DNA of 31,532 nucleotides, taken from DASYXW01 sp035934405. Lineage in GTDB: Bacteria; Acidobacteriota; Terriglobia; UBA7540. Under the pieces are notes generated by a model. It saw nothing but the letters and a program-made list of their open reading frames with translations. It was not told the DNA's origin and ran no database searches. The position numbers and the translations under genes were made by a program. This document shows, in pieces, positions 16,331-23,703 of this stretch (positions are counted from its first letter, which is position 1; each line of letters opens with the position of its first letter). The stretch covers positions 1-31,532 of the forward strand of contig DASYXW010000056.1 of the NCBI GenBank assembly GCA_035934405.1. Direction: 5' to 3'.

Positions 16331-17569
16331 ATGGCGAGGCAGTTCTTTTCACCCGGCCGCCGCCGGACTTCGAACAACCGCAGAGCCCGCGCGCGCCGGC
16401 GGCGCTCCCCTTCCCGCCGCCAGGCTCTTCTCGCTTTCTTCGGCGCCTCCATCCTCATCGTGTTGTGCGTGGCCGGCGCCTGCAAGTGGTTGAGGCCGAA
16501 AACCACCGCTCGCAAGTCCTCGAAATCCACTCCGGCCAAGTCCACCGCGAAAACTCTCACCGACGCCGAGAGGCGCGAGATCGCGGCCCACGTCTCGTCT
16601 GCAATCGAACGCGCCGGCGGCGATGACGTCTGGATCAAGCCGGACCACGGCGCGGTGCCGGATCCCGAGGTGCTCGCGGTTTCGCGCGCCTTTGACGTGG
16701 TGGCGGCGGCGATCCGCCAGCAGGCGGAGAAGGACGGCCTGAGGACGGCCACCGCGAGTGCGCCGGGGGGGAACGGCTCGCGATCGCTGGAAGTCACCCT
16801 CTCCCTGTCACCTGGAGCAAGCGGCGTCGTCGGCCGCTGGCGCCTGCGCGAAGTGCCGCGACTCTACCGCGCCGCCATCGTGATTGACGACCTCGGTCAG
16901 GAGATCGAGCCGGCGCGCAGAATCTTTGCCATGCCGTACGCCTTGACGTTGTCCGTGCTGCCCGGCCTGCCGCACTCCTCTGAGACTGCCGAGGATGCGC
17001 ACCGCGCTCACCGCGAGGTCATGCTGCACCTGCCCATGGAAGCGCAACCAGGTTCTGGGCCGCCGCCCGGCCGCGGCGAAATCAAAGTGGGCATGCCGGC
17101 CGGCGAAGTCGCCGAGACCATCGAGCGAGATCTCGCATCCGTCCCCTATGCGAGCGGCGTGAACAATCACGAAGGTTCGCGCGCCACCGCCGACGCGCCG
17201 CTGATGGCCGAGGTGATGCGGACGCTCGGCGGTCGCGGTCTCTACTTTATCGACAGCCGCACCAGCCCTAGCACCGTGGCGCTGGCGGCGGCGCGGCGCC
17301 AGGGCCTGCCCACGTTTTATCGCTCGGTCTTTCTCGACGACACGGAAACCGTCGCCTACACGCTCGGCCAGCTCCACCAGTTCCGCCGGGTCGTTGAGTA
17401 TCAGGGAGTCGCGCTCGCCATCGGCCACCCGCACCCCACCACGCTCCGGGCGCTCGAACGTTTCCTGCCGGCGCTCGAACAGGACAACATCGAACTGGTG
17501 CCGGCGTCCGAACTCGTCCGATTGCCCGAAGCGGCGAGGCTGTCGCCCCCGGGAGACAAGAGAGAGTAA
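16331..17569 (+). CDS. Divergent polysaccharide deacetylase (YibQ family)
   Basis: Members of this family (Pfam 'divergent polysaccharide deacetylase', YibQ) have an NodB-like barrel and are encoded beside ctpA and envC in many bacteria, pointing to cell-wall or envelope work. The product has 412 residues: an Arg-rich cytoplasmic start, one membrane helix (ALLAFFGASILIVLCVAGAC, about 32-51), a linker, and the domain from about residue 175. Motifs are AAIVIDDLGQ, VMLHLPMEA, ASGVNNHEGS, YFIDSRTSPS and ALAIGHPHPTTL, retaining the metal-ligand-type Asp and His residues. No clear ribosome-binding site precedes the ATG, so it may depend on upstream translation. Substrate unknown. Confidence 0.88.
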   Translation: MARQFFSPGRRRTSNNRRARARRRRSPSRRQALLAFFGASILIVLCVAGACKWLRPKTTARKSSKSTPAKSTAKTLTDAERREIAAHVSSAIERAGGDDVWIKPDHGAVPDPEVLAVSRAFDVVAAAIRQQAEKDGLRTATASAPGGNGSRSLEVTLSLSPGASGVVGRWRLREVPRLYRAAIVIDDLGQEIEPARRIFAMPYALTLSVLPGLPHSSETAEDAHRAHREVMLHLPMEAQPGSGPPPGRGEIKVGMPAGEVAETIERDLASVPYASGVNNHEGSRATADAPLMAEVMRTLGGRGLYFIDSRTSPSTVALAAARRQGLPTFYRSVFLDDTETVAYTLGQLHQFRRVVEYQGVALAIGHPHPTTLRALERFLPALEQDNIELVPASELVRLPEAARLSPPGDKRE

Positions 17570-17586
17570 GGGAGTAGGGAGTGGAG

Positions 17587-18285
17587 TTACTTGGTGCTGG
17601 GAGGAAGCGTGATGGTGACGTCGCGGTCGAGGCGCATCCCGATCAGCGAGCCGGCAGAAAGTCCCGCCTGCTTGCCGCGCGGCAGCAGAATGGCGGCGGC
17701 GATTCCCGCTCCCGCCGCGGCGATGCCCGGGCCAATGCCGCCTGCGGCGCCTGCGGCCGCGGCCGGCGCGACAATCATGATGGCCTGCTCCTTGTGGTTG
17801 GCGCCGCCACCTCTGAGGTCGCCTTCCGGTCCCACGGTAGCGGAACCACCGGTCTCACTGGAAAACACTTCGGTAAGCGACCCCAGGATGGCAAGCTTCT
17901 CACCGTTCGGCATCTCGACGGTATCAAACTCGATGCTGAGGTATCCACCCTTGCCGCGCCGCCTGGCGGGCTTCACCTCGCCGATGTGCCCGTCAACGCG
18001 CAAGCCCTTAGGGAGCACGTCGGTGTCCTCCACGCTGACCGGATCGAGCAGCGTAGTCAGCACCCGGTCGCCCACCTTCGACGTGCGGGAGTTGATCGTG
18101 GTATGAAGCTGGAGCTTGAACTCGGTGCCTTCCGGAATAACGATGTCGTTCGGGTTGGGGGTCTGATCCTGATCTTGCGTCTGATCCTGCGATGGACCAC
18201 CCGCTGCGTTCTGCGCCCGCAGATCCGGAGTTGCCGCCCAAGCCAGCAGGCTCACGATACCCAAGGCAAGAACCCATTTTTTCAT
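17587..18285 (-). CDS. Secreted protein with TrbI/VirB10-like beta domain, function unknown
   Basis: An exported protein of 232 residues. The signal peptide (residues 1-24, WVLALGIVSLLAWAATPDLR, then AQ) is followed by a Gln/Asp-rich spacer. The domain runs IPEGTEFKLQLHTTINSRTS, then VGDRVLTTLLDPV, VLPKGLRVDGHIGEV and YLSIEFDTVEMPNGE. The 'IPxGTxF ... LPKGxxVxGxI' pattern resembles the beta-barrel domain of VirB10/TrbI-type proteins, but no other secretion genes are nearby, so this is a fold-level guess. A Gly/Ala-rich hydrophobic stretch (about residues 172-200) may insert in a membrane. It is convergent with the YibQ gene, with an 17-nt gap. Confidence 0.65.
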   Translation of the reverse strand: MKKWVLALGIVSLLAWAATPDLRAQNAAGGPSQDQTQDQDQTPNPNDIVIPEGTEFKLQLHTTINSRTSKVGDRVLTTLLDPVSVEDTDVLPKGLRVDGHIGEVKPARRRGKGGYLSIEFDTVEMPNGEKLAILGSLTEVFSSETGGSATVGPEGDLRGGGANHKEQAIMIVAPAAAAGAAGGIGPGIAAAGAGIAAAILLPRGKQAGLSAGSLIGMRLDRDVTITLPPSTK

Positions 18286-18493
18286 TCAGCTTCTCCCCGC
18301 GCTGCTCTGCGGCCCCGGTTCCGGCGAAATGCCGCCGGCTGCGACCACCCTTCATTCATTTCACCATTAAGAACGGCCCGCCGTCAAAGAGAAAATGTCC
18401 CGGCTTCAACCTCACCCGGTTCGATGCAAACGAGGCGGCAGAGTTTGGATGCGCCGGCCGCGGTCGGGCTGGTACTGGTATGGGCTCGGTTTC

Positions 18494-18523
18494 TTGACTA
18501 AACGGATTGCCCTGCCGTACTAT
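18494..18523 (+). promoter_or_regulatory. Promoter of the tRNA(CAT) gene
   Basis: TTGACT (18494-18499), 18 nt, TACTAT (18518-18523), ending 30 nt before the mature tRNA 5' end. Spacing and position suit a tRNA promoter. Confidence 0.7.
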
Positions 18524-18553
18524 GATTCGCAGTGCTCTCATCAGGCGAGAACC

Positions 18554-18628
18554 GGCGGGGTGGCTCAGTGGTAGAGCGAGGGTCTCATAATCCCTAGGTC
18601 GGGAGTTCGATTCTCCCCCCCGCTACCA
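18554..18628 (+). tRNA. tRNA with CAT anticodon, probably elongator Met
   Basis: A complete cloverleaf of 75 nt including encoded CCA. The acceptor is GGCGGGG / CCCCGCT (G1-T72 wobble), the D stem GCTC / GAGC, the anticodon loop CTCATAA with CAT at 18586-18588, the T arm GGGAG TTCGATT CTCCC, the discriminator A, then CCA. The anticodon stem has G-C pairs at 28-30 and a T31-T39 mismatch. It lacks the initiator signature (1-72 mismatch, three G-C pairs next to the loop), so it reads as elongator Met. A lysidine-modified Ile tRNA cannot be excluded from sequence alone. Confidence 0.93.
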
Positions 18629-19067
18629 CTCTTTTCAATGGCTTACGGACGCATTTGGCCCAGTCACGACGGGCACTGTGGCGACTTTTGTGACCTAAAA
18701 TCTCAAATCTCGCGTACTGAACTTCAACAGCGATCTCAAAGGGGCCGGGCACGGCGAATGTTCCGGTCTTTCCTGTGCCCGCAAGCCGTGAGATGAAGCG
18801 CGTGAAGAAGTGCTGCATGTCCAGATCGCGGATGACAGGACGTCACCCCAGTCGATTACCCTCCTCGCGCAGGATTCCGTAGGGCCGCCGCTTTGCGGAC
18901 TGCCGCTCTCGGTGCATCACTTCCCGTGAGCTTGTACTCATATTCCACCCCTTTCGTTCTGAACCGGTGAAGACTGCCCCTGGTGGGATATTCACCAGCT
19001 TTTGCGCCGTCCTCACTCCCTATAGCGGGAGGATGATGCAAGAACTGTCACGGCAGCAAAAGCAGAG
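18629..19067. other. Long interval after the tRNA without a supported gene
   Basis: Short open frames exist on the minus strand (for example 18640-18818), but they lack ribosome-binding sites and any recognisable family, and they run into the tRNA. I saw no repeated copy of the tRNA 3' end that would mark an integrated element. The gap promoter candidate begins at 19068. Confidence 0.5.
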
Positions 19068-19096
19068 TTGACTTGGCCCGCGAGCGCCGCTTAACA
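19068..19096 (+). promoter_or_regulatory. Candidate promoter of gap
   Basis: TTGACT (19068-19073), 17-nt GC-rich spacer, TTAACA (19091-19096). The -35 is good and the -10 is weak. It ends 45 nt before the gap ATG. Confidence 0.45.
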
Positions 19097-19141
19097 TGAA
19101 CGCCCGGGTTTGCGGCAGACACTCAAGGAGGTCGTTAAGCT

Positions 19142-20143
19142 ATGGTGAAGGTAGGAATCAACGGTTTCGGACGCATCGGGCGCAACGTGTTTCGGGCCTG
19201 TCTCGGCGACGCCGGAGTTGAAATCGTCGCGGTGAACGACATCACCGACCCCAAGACGCTGGCGCATCTGCTGAAGCACGATTCGGTGTTCGGCGCGCTC
19301 CCCGCCGACGTCGGTTACGGCGCCGACTGCGTCCAAGTGAACGGCAAGAGCATCCGGGTGTTCAAGGTGAAAGACCCCGGTGAGATTGACTGGTCGTCGC
19401 TCGGCGCCGACGTTGTAGTGGAATCCACTGGTCTTTTCACCAACGCCGCAGAGGCCAAGAAGCACCTGAAGGGTACGGTAAAGAAGGTCATCATCTCCGC
19501 GCCCGCCAAAGGCGAAGACGTGACTATCGTACTGGGCGTCAACGACAAGATGTACGATCCGGCCAAACACCACGTCATCTCCAATGCCTCCTGCACCACA
19601 AACTGTCTCGCCCCCGCCGCCAAGGTGGTCCACGACAATTTCAAGATTCTCAAAGGCTCGATGACCACCATTCATGCTTACACCAACGACCAGAAAATCC
19701 TCGATTTGCCCCACAAGGACTTGCGCCGCGCCCGCGCCGCCGCGCTCTCGATGATCCCCACCTCGACCGGCGCTGCGAGCGCCATCGGACTGGTGCTGCC
19801 GGAGCTCAAAGGCAAGCTTGATGGCTACGCCATGCGAGTGCCCACGCCCGACGTCTCGGTCGTTGACCTCGTGGCCCTCACCGAAAAGTCCACCACCAAA
19901 GAAGAAGTGAACGCCGTCTTCAAGAAGGCCGCCGAGGGTCCGCTCCAGGGCATCCTGCAATACTGCGAGGAGGAGTTGGTTTCGAAGGATTTTACCGGTA
20001 ACCCATATTCCTCCATCGTCGACTCCGGCTTCACCAAGGTCATCGACGGCAACCTGGTGAAGGTGACGGCATGGTACGACAACGAGTGGGGATACTCGTG
20101 CCGCGTGCGGGATTTGGTCAAATTTGTGGCGGCGCGATCGTAG
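19142..20143 (+). CDS. gap: Glyceraldehyde-3-phosphate dehydrogenase, type I
   Basis: GAPDH oxidises and phosphorylates glyceraldehyde 3-phosphate to 1,3-bisphosphoglycerate with NAD(P)+. The product is 333 residues, the standard length. The Rossmann start is KVGINGFGRIGRNVFRA, followed by VAVNDITDPKTLAHLLKHDS. The active site SNASCTTNC has Cys151, followed by TTIHAYTNDQ with the catalytic His. Further blocks are RRARAAALSMIPTSTGAA, AMRVPTPDVSVVDLV and the C-terminal WYDNEWGYSCRVRDLV. AAGGAGG precedes the ATG. The Asn-Asp after the second strand suits NAD+ preference (inference). No other glycolytic gene is adjacent; pfp is 8 kb away. Confidence 0.98.
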   Translation: MVKVGINGFGRIGRNVFRACLGDAGVEIVAVNDITDPKTLAHLLKHDSVFGALPADVGYGADCVQVNGKSIRVFKVKDPGEIDWSSLGADVVVESTGLFTNAAEAKKHLKGTVKKVIISAPAKGEDVTIVLGVNDKMYDPAKHHVISNASCTTNCLAPAAKVVHDNFKILKGSMTTIHAYTNDQKILDLPHKDLRRARAAALSMIPTSTGAASAIGLVLPELKGKLDGYAMRVPTPDVSVVDLVALTEKSTTKEEVNAVFKKAAEGPLQGILQYCEEELVSKDFTGNPYSSIVDSGFTKVIDGNLVKVTAWYDNEWGYSCRVRDLVKFVAARS

Positions 20144-20164
20144 GGGCGCTGCTTGCGGCGCCCC
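20143..20164 (+). repeat. Hairpin at the end of gap
   Basis: GGGGCGC (20143-20149), loop TGCTTGCG, GCGCCCC (20158-20164), beginning on the last base of the stop codon. There is no T tract; it may protect the mRNA end or terminate weakly. A second, bulged GC hairpin lies at about 20214-20247 (CTCCGGC ... GCCGGGAG). Confidence 0.5.
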
Positions 20165-20323
20165 CCCTTGAGGGAATGGGGAGTGGCGAGTAGGCAGAAC
20201 CGCGCGTGACCTCCTCCGGCAGTGGGCGCTCTCCCACCGCCGGGAGCTTGAAGCCAACTGGGAAAAAATGAAGGCCGGACAGACTCTAGATCGGATTGAA
20301 CCCTTGGAGTAGTCGACGGGTGG

Positions 20324-20355
20324 CGCGGACATGCCGGGGTTTTGGCATGTCTGCG
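20324..20355. repeat. Structured repeat hairpin, copy 2
   Basis: CGCGGACATGCC (20324-20335) pairs with GGCATGTCTGCG (20344-20355), loop GGGGTTTT, preceded by CGGGTGGCG as in copy 1 at 13844-13874. The fifth pair is T-A in copy 1 and G-C here, so both partners changed and pairing is kept. Confidence 0.7.
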
Positions 20356-20439
20356 ATTCGGCCGATAGCACGACGCTCGGAACAATCGCAGAAATCAGGA
20401 AGTGATGTCAGCGACACCCGACGCAATGAGGTGTGCGAG

Positions 20440-20601
20440 ATGAGCAACGCAACGAAGCTGATGGCAGGAGTGATCCTCCTCACCGTGCCGACCATCCAGT
20501 ATGGCGGCTACTTCCTCCTGACTCAGTTGAAGGATAAGACCTCGGGCTATATGTCCAATCCCCTGCGGCAGAACTTCTTCCGCGCCGGCCACGCCCATGC
20601 C
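20440..20601 (+). pseudogene. Small membrane protein truncated by an IS relic
   Basis: ATG at 20440 follows GAGG by 8 nt. The first 54 codons read MSNATKLMAGVILLTVPTIQ, then YGGYFLLTQLKDKTSGYMSN and PLRQNFFRAGHAHA. This looks like the start of a conserved small multi-helix membrane protein in which the RAGHAHA stretch should lead into further helices (recalled family pattern, not searched). After HAHA the frame continues into antisense IS3-transposase DNA, so the gene has lost its 3' part. Function unknown. Confidence 0.6.
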
Positions 20602-20667
20602 CCGCCTTTTTTCCCTGGATGCGGCGGTCCCGCCACGCGCTCCGCTAACGGAATCCGGGACACCCTC

Positions 20668-20895
20668 GGCTTCGATCGCCTGGCATGCTTCCGTCAGGCT
20701 CCCGAACCAGTGCTCGTTCAAACACTCGTCCCTCATCTTGCCGTTAAAGTTCTCGACGAAAGCATTCCGCACCGGCTTCCCCATCTCAATGAAATGCCGC
20801 TCCACCCCTTGTGCAGGTAGGCCCAGACATTCAGCGCTCCGCTTCCGCCGCCACACGCTCAGCCCTTCTTCCCGCCTCAGCAGCGCCGTCAGCAA
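20668..20895 (-). pseudogene. IS3-family transposase (orfB) relic
   Basis: The minus-strand translation contains IEMGKPVRNAFVENFNGKMR, then DECLNEHWFGSLTEACQAIE, the typical C-terminal catalytic part of an IS3-type DDE integrase with the Glu of VENFNG. It is preceded, after an internal deletion, by LRREEGLSVWRRKR from the N-terminal helix-turn-helix linker. The expected continuation (RRDYNxxRPH) is missing. The region between the two fragments and both IS ends is gone, so the element is dead. Confidence 0.75.
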
Positions 20896-20938
20896 TCATT
20901 TCAAAGGCATTTTGAACACATTGGCAACACGGCTTTCT

Positions 20939-20957
20939 CCCACTACCCGGTAGTGGG
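20939..20957. repeat. Short perfect palindrome beside the IS3 relic
   Basis: CCCACTACC, C, GGTAGTGGG: 9-bp arms with a single central base, between the IS3 relic and the next gene. Possibly an element end or operator; no direct evidence. Confidence 0.45.
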
Positions 20958-21020
20958 TCAATTTCGATTTTGGCCCTGTTTGGAATCCTAATTGCCCTCT
21001 GTCCGATTTCGGCCACTGCG

Positions 21021-21800
21021 CTATGTCACCCTGCTCTGGACGAGCCGCCAGTAGCTGCTTTTGGACTCCCAAAGGTAGCTAAACTTCGTCTGATAGTTAG
21101 GAACCCCTGCCGACTTGATAGTGTGTTTGTACTCGACGATTCCGCGAAGCCAGAGATAGTTTTTGGTTCCGCTGACGGCTGCATTGTAGTCCCAAATACT
21201 TGCAAGCAGCTCTGTCGTTTGAACGAGTACTCCTTTCTGTGGCAAGATTTGGGGGTTAAATCTCTTCCCGTCTTCGACAATGTCTTTGCTTGGCGGTGTC
21301 TTGGGGTTGTCGCTTATTACCAAATCCGCTTTAATCTTCAGAAGTTCAGCTGGCGTCCTACCATAATTCTTGATCCTGAAACTGCAAGTAGGAGTCGAGT
21401 TTATCGGGTTAGGCGAGGTGATACTGTCTCCTGCGGATTCTCCGAATTCCACCAGCAGCCATGGTCTGTTCTCGCCCTCTACGGCATTAATACTTCTTTG
21501 CGCAGCTTGGGTTGCGCGCCGAGTTTCCACAGCCTGCCAAGCAACCACACCGAGAGTTCCGAAAGCCGCAATGACAAGCCACCATTCGGGCCCTTTGAAG
21601 GCTGCGTACCACTTTGGCGGGTTATCGTTGGCTTCCTGGGGTGTGTCGGCGGAATCCTGATGTTTTACGGCAGCAGCAGCAGCCGCCTGTTTTGGGGGAT
21701 GGCAATTTTTGTCGTTAGCAGTCTTATTTGGCTTACTGGTCACACCGATTGCACACAACAGGACGGCTACCATGGCGGCGTGTTCCGTGCGCTTGTGCAT
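21021..21800 (-). CDS. Membrane-tethered protein of unknown function
   Basis: A 259-residue product. The N-terminus (MHKRTEHAAMVAVLLCAIGV) may be a weak signal or anchor, followed by an Ala/Lys/Pro-rich linker. One clear membrane helix lies at about 73-91 (WWLVIAAFGTLGVVAWQAVE), continuing into an amphipathic helix (TRRATQAAQRSINAVEGE) and then RPWLLVEFGES and a beta-rich C-terminal domain (CSFRIKNYGRTPAELLKI). The arrangement 'TM, coiled helix, RPWL, beta domain' is common in uncharacterised accessory proteins. It lies downstream of the IS1-type transposase on the same strand. A perfect TATAAT lies just upstream, leaving a very short leader. Confidence 0.65.
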   Translation of the reverse strand: MHKRTEHAAMVAVLLCAIGVTSKPNKTANDKNCHPPKQAAAAAAVKHQDSADTPQEANDNPPKWYAAFKGPEWWLVIAAFGTLGVVAWQAVETRRATQAAQRSINAVEGENRPWLLVEFGESAGDSITSPNPINSTPTCSFRIKNYGRTPAELLKIKADLVISDNPKTPPSKDIVEDGKRFNPQILPQKGVLVQTTELLASIWDYNAAVSGTKNYLWLRGIVEYKHTIKSAGVPNYQTKFSYLWESKSSYWRLVQSRVT

Positions 21801-21811
21801 GACCCCAACGA

Positions 21812-21817
21812 ATTATA
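21812..21817 (-). promoter_or_regulatory. Perfect -10 box before the membrane-tethered gene
   Basis: The minus strand reads TATAAT at 21817-21812, 12 nt before the ATG at 21800. The -35 position (21840-21835, CTCTCA) is poor. It falls in the 24-nt gap after the transposase stop, so transcription of the cargo may start at the element border. Confidence 0.45.
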
Positions 21818-21824
21818 CGCCGGA

Positions 21825-22670
21825 TCATGCGGCCTGAGAGTGGCTCTGCGCTATGAGCCTGACGATGTCCTGAATATCCCAAACTCGGCTTGCGAGGCCG
21901 GCTTCCATCGCTGGCGTTACCCGTAGGGACTGGTGAATCCGGCAGAAGTTGTAATGCACAGCGTAGAGGGCAACCGCATGACGCAGATTATCAACTTTTT
22001 GGGAGAAGGCATTGGTCAGGCGCGTAAAGCGCCGCATGGACATCCGCATGGTGAGATTCGCCCGCTCGACGTAGCTTGTCGAGATGTGTCGGCGGCTCGG
22101 ATTGCCAGAGATCGTCGCCGCTTGTGCGCCAAGGCAAATCGAAGGACTATAGCGGCGTTCAGACTCAGGAGCCGCGCCGTACAGCTTGGTCAACGTAGCG
22201 TAATCCACGTCACAGCCGAATGCGCTCTCAACGGCGTCCAGATAGACGCGGTATCCGTCCGTTGTGAGTTGCACGCGATTGGCAAGGCGACTCGCCACGT
22301 CCTGCATGAAGTAGTAGGCGCTCTCCGCATCGCGGGTTCCGACAAGGTAGGAGACGGTCAGCTTGGAATCTGCATCAACCGCCGTCCATGTCCAAGTATC
22401 ACCGTATCCGAACTGCCCGCGCTTTTCTTGCGGCACGTTCTTTTGCTTTGCGTAGCAGAATTGCCAGATTTCATCGCACTGAATCCGGCGCGATTTCACG
22501 CGGCGCACTGTGCGGTCGTGAAACTCCGCGCACGCCGTCCCCACGTTTTCCAAGAGCGTGAGGATTGTGCCCTTGGCGACGCCAGTCATGCGGCTGGTGG
22601 CGCGAATCGAATTGCCTTCCACAAGGGCGTTCACAACGGCGACTTGCTTGGAGAAAGGTAGTCTGTTCAT
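21825..22670 (-). CDS. IS1-family-like DDE transposase
   Basis: A 281-residue product. The N-terminal helix-turn-helix region is LPFSKQVAVVNALVEGNSIR, then ATSRMTGVAKGTILTLLENV. The catalytic core shows CDEIWQFCYAKQKNVP, WTWTAVDADSKL, QLTTDGYRVYL and TSYVERANLTMRM, giving a plausible Asp-Asp-Glu triad. The C-terminus has HYNFCRIHQSLRVTPAMEAG. It closely matches the pattern of transposases annotated as IS1 family in environmental bacteria. The start is set at 22670 because upstream in-frame ATGs lie inside the promoter. I found no terminal inverted repeats, so intact mobility is uncertain. It appears intact and sits inside the accessory island. Confidence 0.85.
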   Translation of the reverse strand: MNRLPFSKQVAVVNALVEGNSIRATSRMTGVAKGTILTLLENVGTACAEFHDRTVRRVKSRRIQCDEIWQFCYAKQKNVPQEKRGQFGYGDTWTWTAVDADSKLTVSYLVGTRDAESAYYFMQDVASRLANRVQLTTDGYRVYLDAVESAFGCDVDYATLTKLYGAAPESERRYSPSICLGAQAATISGNPSRRHISTSYVERANLTMRMSMRRFTRLTNAFSQKVDNLRHAVALYAVHYNFCRIHQSLRVTPAMEAGLASRVWDIQDIVRLIAQSHSQAA

Positions 22671-22677
22671 GTCCAGC

Positions 22678-22706
22678 ATTATGCTTGAACGTTCAGGCAT
22701 TGTCAA
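22678..22706 (-). promoter_or_regulatory. Strong promoter of the transposase with overlapping inverted repeat
   Basis: The minus strand reads TTGACA (22706-22701), 17 nt, CATAAT (22683-22678). Transcription would start at about 22671, right at the ATG (22670), so the mRNA would be leaderless. An imperfect 11-bp inverted repeat (ATAATGCTTGA / TCAAGCATAAT) overlaps the -35 and -10, with TGAACGTTCA between, the layout expected of an operator. Confidence 0.72.
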
Positions 22707-22776
22707 GCATTATTTTCATCCTGACAGAACTTTTTTTAGGAAGCCTTGCCCTCTTCCATTTGAGCTGCCAACGCGG

Positions 22777-22802
22777 TATATTCAGCGCCCTCAAGAGAGG
22801 GC
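22777..22802 (+). promoter_or_regulatory. -10 box and SD-masking hairpin before the Ntn-hydrolase gene
   Basis: TATATT (22777-22782) is a good -10 with only a weak -35. Just downstream GCCCTC (22787-22792), loop AAGA, GAGGGC (22797-22802) form a 6-bp hairpin whose 3' arm contains the GAGGG used as ribosome-binding site, 8 nt before the ATG. Translation may be limited by this fold. Confidence 0.4.
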
Positions 22803-22809
22803 AAAGTCC

Positions 22810-23703
22810 ATGACAATTGCGGCTGGTTTTCGCTGCGCAGACGGTGTTGTCCTCTGTGCAGATACTCAAATGACTCTTGGAATCACTAAATTCCCAGAAT
22901 CTAAGTTTCGATTCTATGGCAGCCTAAAATGCGAGCCTGCCTTCGTATATGCAGGCGACCGAGACTTTTCAGTCATGGCAATCGATATGATAAGTGAAGC
23001 GATATCCTCAGCGGAACAGAGCGGAAGAGAAATCACTGAGGCCGTTCGGAAGACTCTCGTCGAAATACATAGAAAATACTTTCCGCTTCCGACATTTAAA
23101 GATCAAGAGCCGTTGTACCTACGAGCACTAGCATGTTTTTGGATTAACGGTACTCGTAGTTTGTTTTCAATTTCTGGCCCCGATTTAGCGCCAGCCGATG
23201 GATGCCGTTGTATTGGAATAGGAGAATACCTGGGACCTTACGTTACACAAATAGCATTCGATAAAAACTTAAAGTGGCGTGAGGCGATTTACTCTGCCGC
23301 ATATTTACTTTTTTGCGCTAAGGAGTTTGTTCCTTATTGCGGGGGGAAACCCGAAATCATGAGTTTGCGCGACCGAGGACGTCATTTTGAGAAAGCGGGA
23401 CCAATGTTTAATCAGTTTTTTGACATTCAGCCAGAAGTCTTGGAGACGCATTTCAGAAACCTTCACAGTGAACTTCGAAATGTTGTTCTGGGATTCGGAA
23501 ATTTAAGTCTTAACAAGAAGAAATATCAAGAAGTGTTAGCGGCATTTTCTAAGAATCTTGAAGCTATGCGCAAACCTCACTTAAAAGAAATGGAGGCGTT
23601 TTACGCCCAAGCTTTTGCCGCCGCTGATGAGCCGATGTCAGATGAAGAATTAAACAGAAGGGCGGAGGAAATAATGCAGGAAGAAAATGACGATGATGTT
23701 TAG
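22810..23703 (+). CDS. Stand-alone proteasome-beta-like Ntn hydrolase
   Basis: A 297-residue cytoplasmic protein. The N-terminus MTIAAGFRCADGVVLCADTQ matches the first two strands of proteasome beta, HslV and Anbu-type subunits. Removal of Met would expose Thr as nucleophile; Asp at mature position 17 and Lys at 31 fit the Thr1-Asp17-Lys33 pattern within two residues. AFVYAGDRDFSVMAIDMI matches the glycine loop and first helix. The family core is about 180-240 residues; here an extra, charged, helical C-terminus follows (LEAMRKPHLKEMEAFYAQAF to EEIMQEENDDDV). No ATPase partner is nearby. Base composition is clearly more AT-rich than in neighbours, suggesting transfer. Proteolytic activity and partners are unknown. 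Confidence 0.7.
   Translation: MTIAAGFRCADGVVLCADTQMTLGITKFPESKFRFYGSLKCEPAFVYAGDRDFSVMAIDMISEAISSAEQSGREITEAVRKTLVEIHRKYFPLPTFKDQEPLYLRALACFWINGTRSLFSISGPDLAPADGCRCIGIGEYLGPYVTQIAFDKNLKWREAIYSAAYLLFCAKEFVPYCGGKPEIMSLRDRGRHFEKAGPMFNQFFDIQPEVLETHFRNLHSELRNVVLGFGNLSLNKKKYQEVLAAFSKNLEAMRKPHLKEMEAFYAQAFAAADEPMSDEELNRRAEEIMQEENDDDV

Noticed and set aside
18554..18628. tRNA as an integration site for the downstream island
   Set aside because: No second copy of the tRNA 3' end and no integrase were seen; the mobile genes begin beyond gap, about 1.8 kb away.
18594..18818. Minus-strand frame through the tRNA ending in GGRIELPT
   Set aside because: The C-terminus is the well-known translation artefact of tRNA sequence, and no start signals are present.
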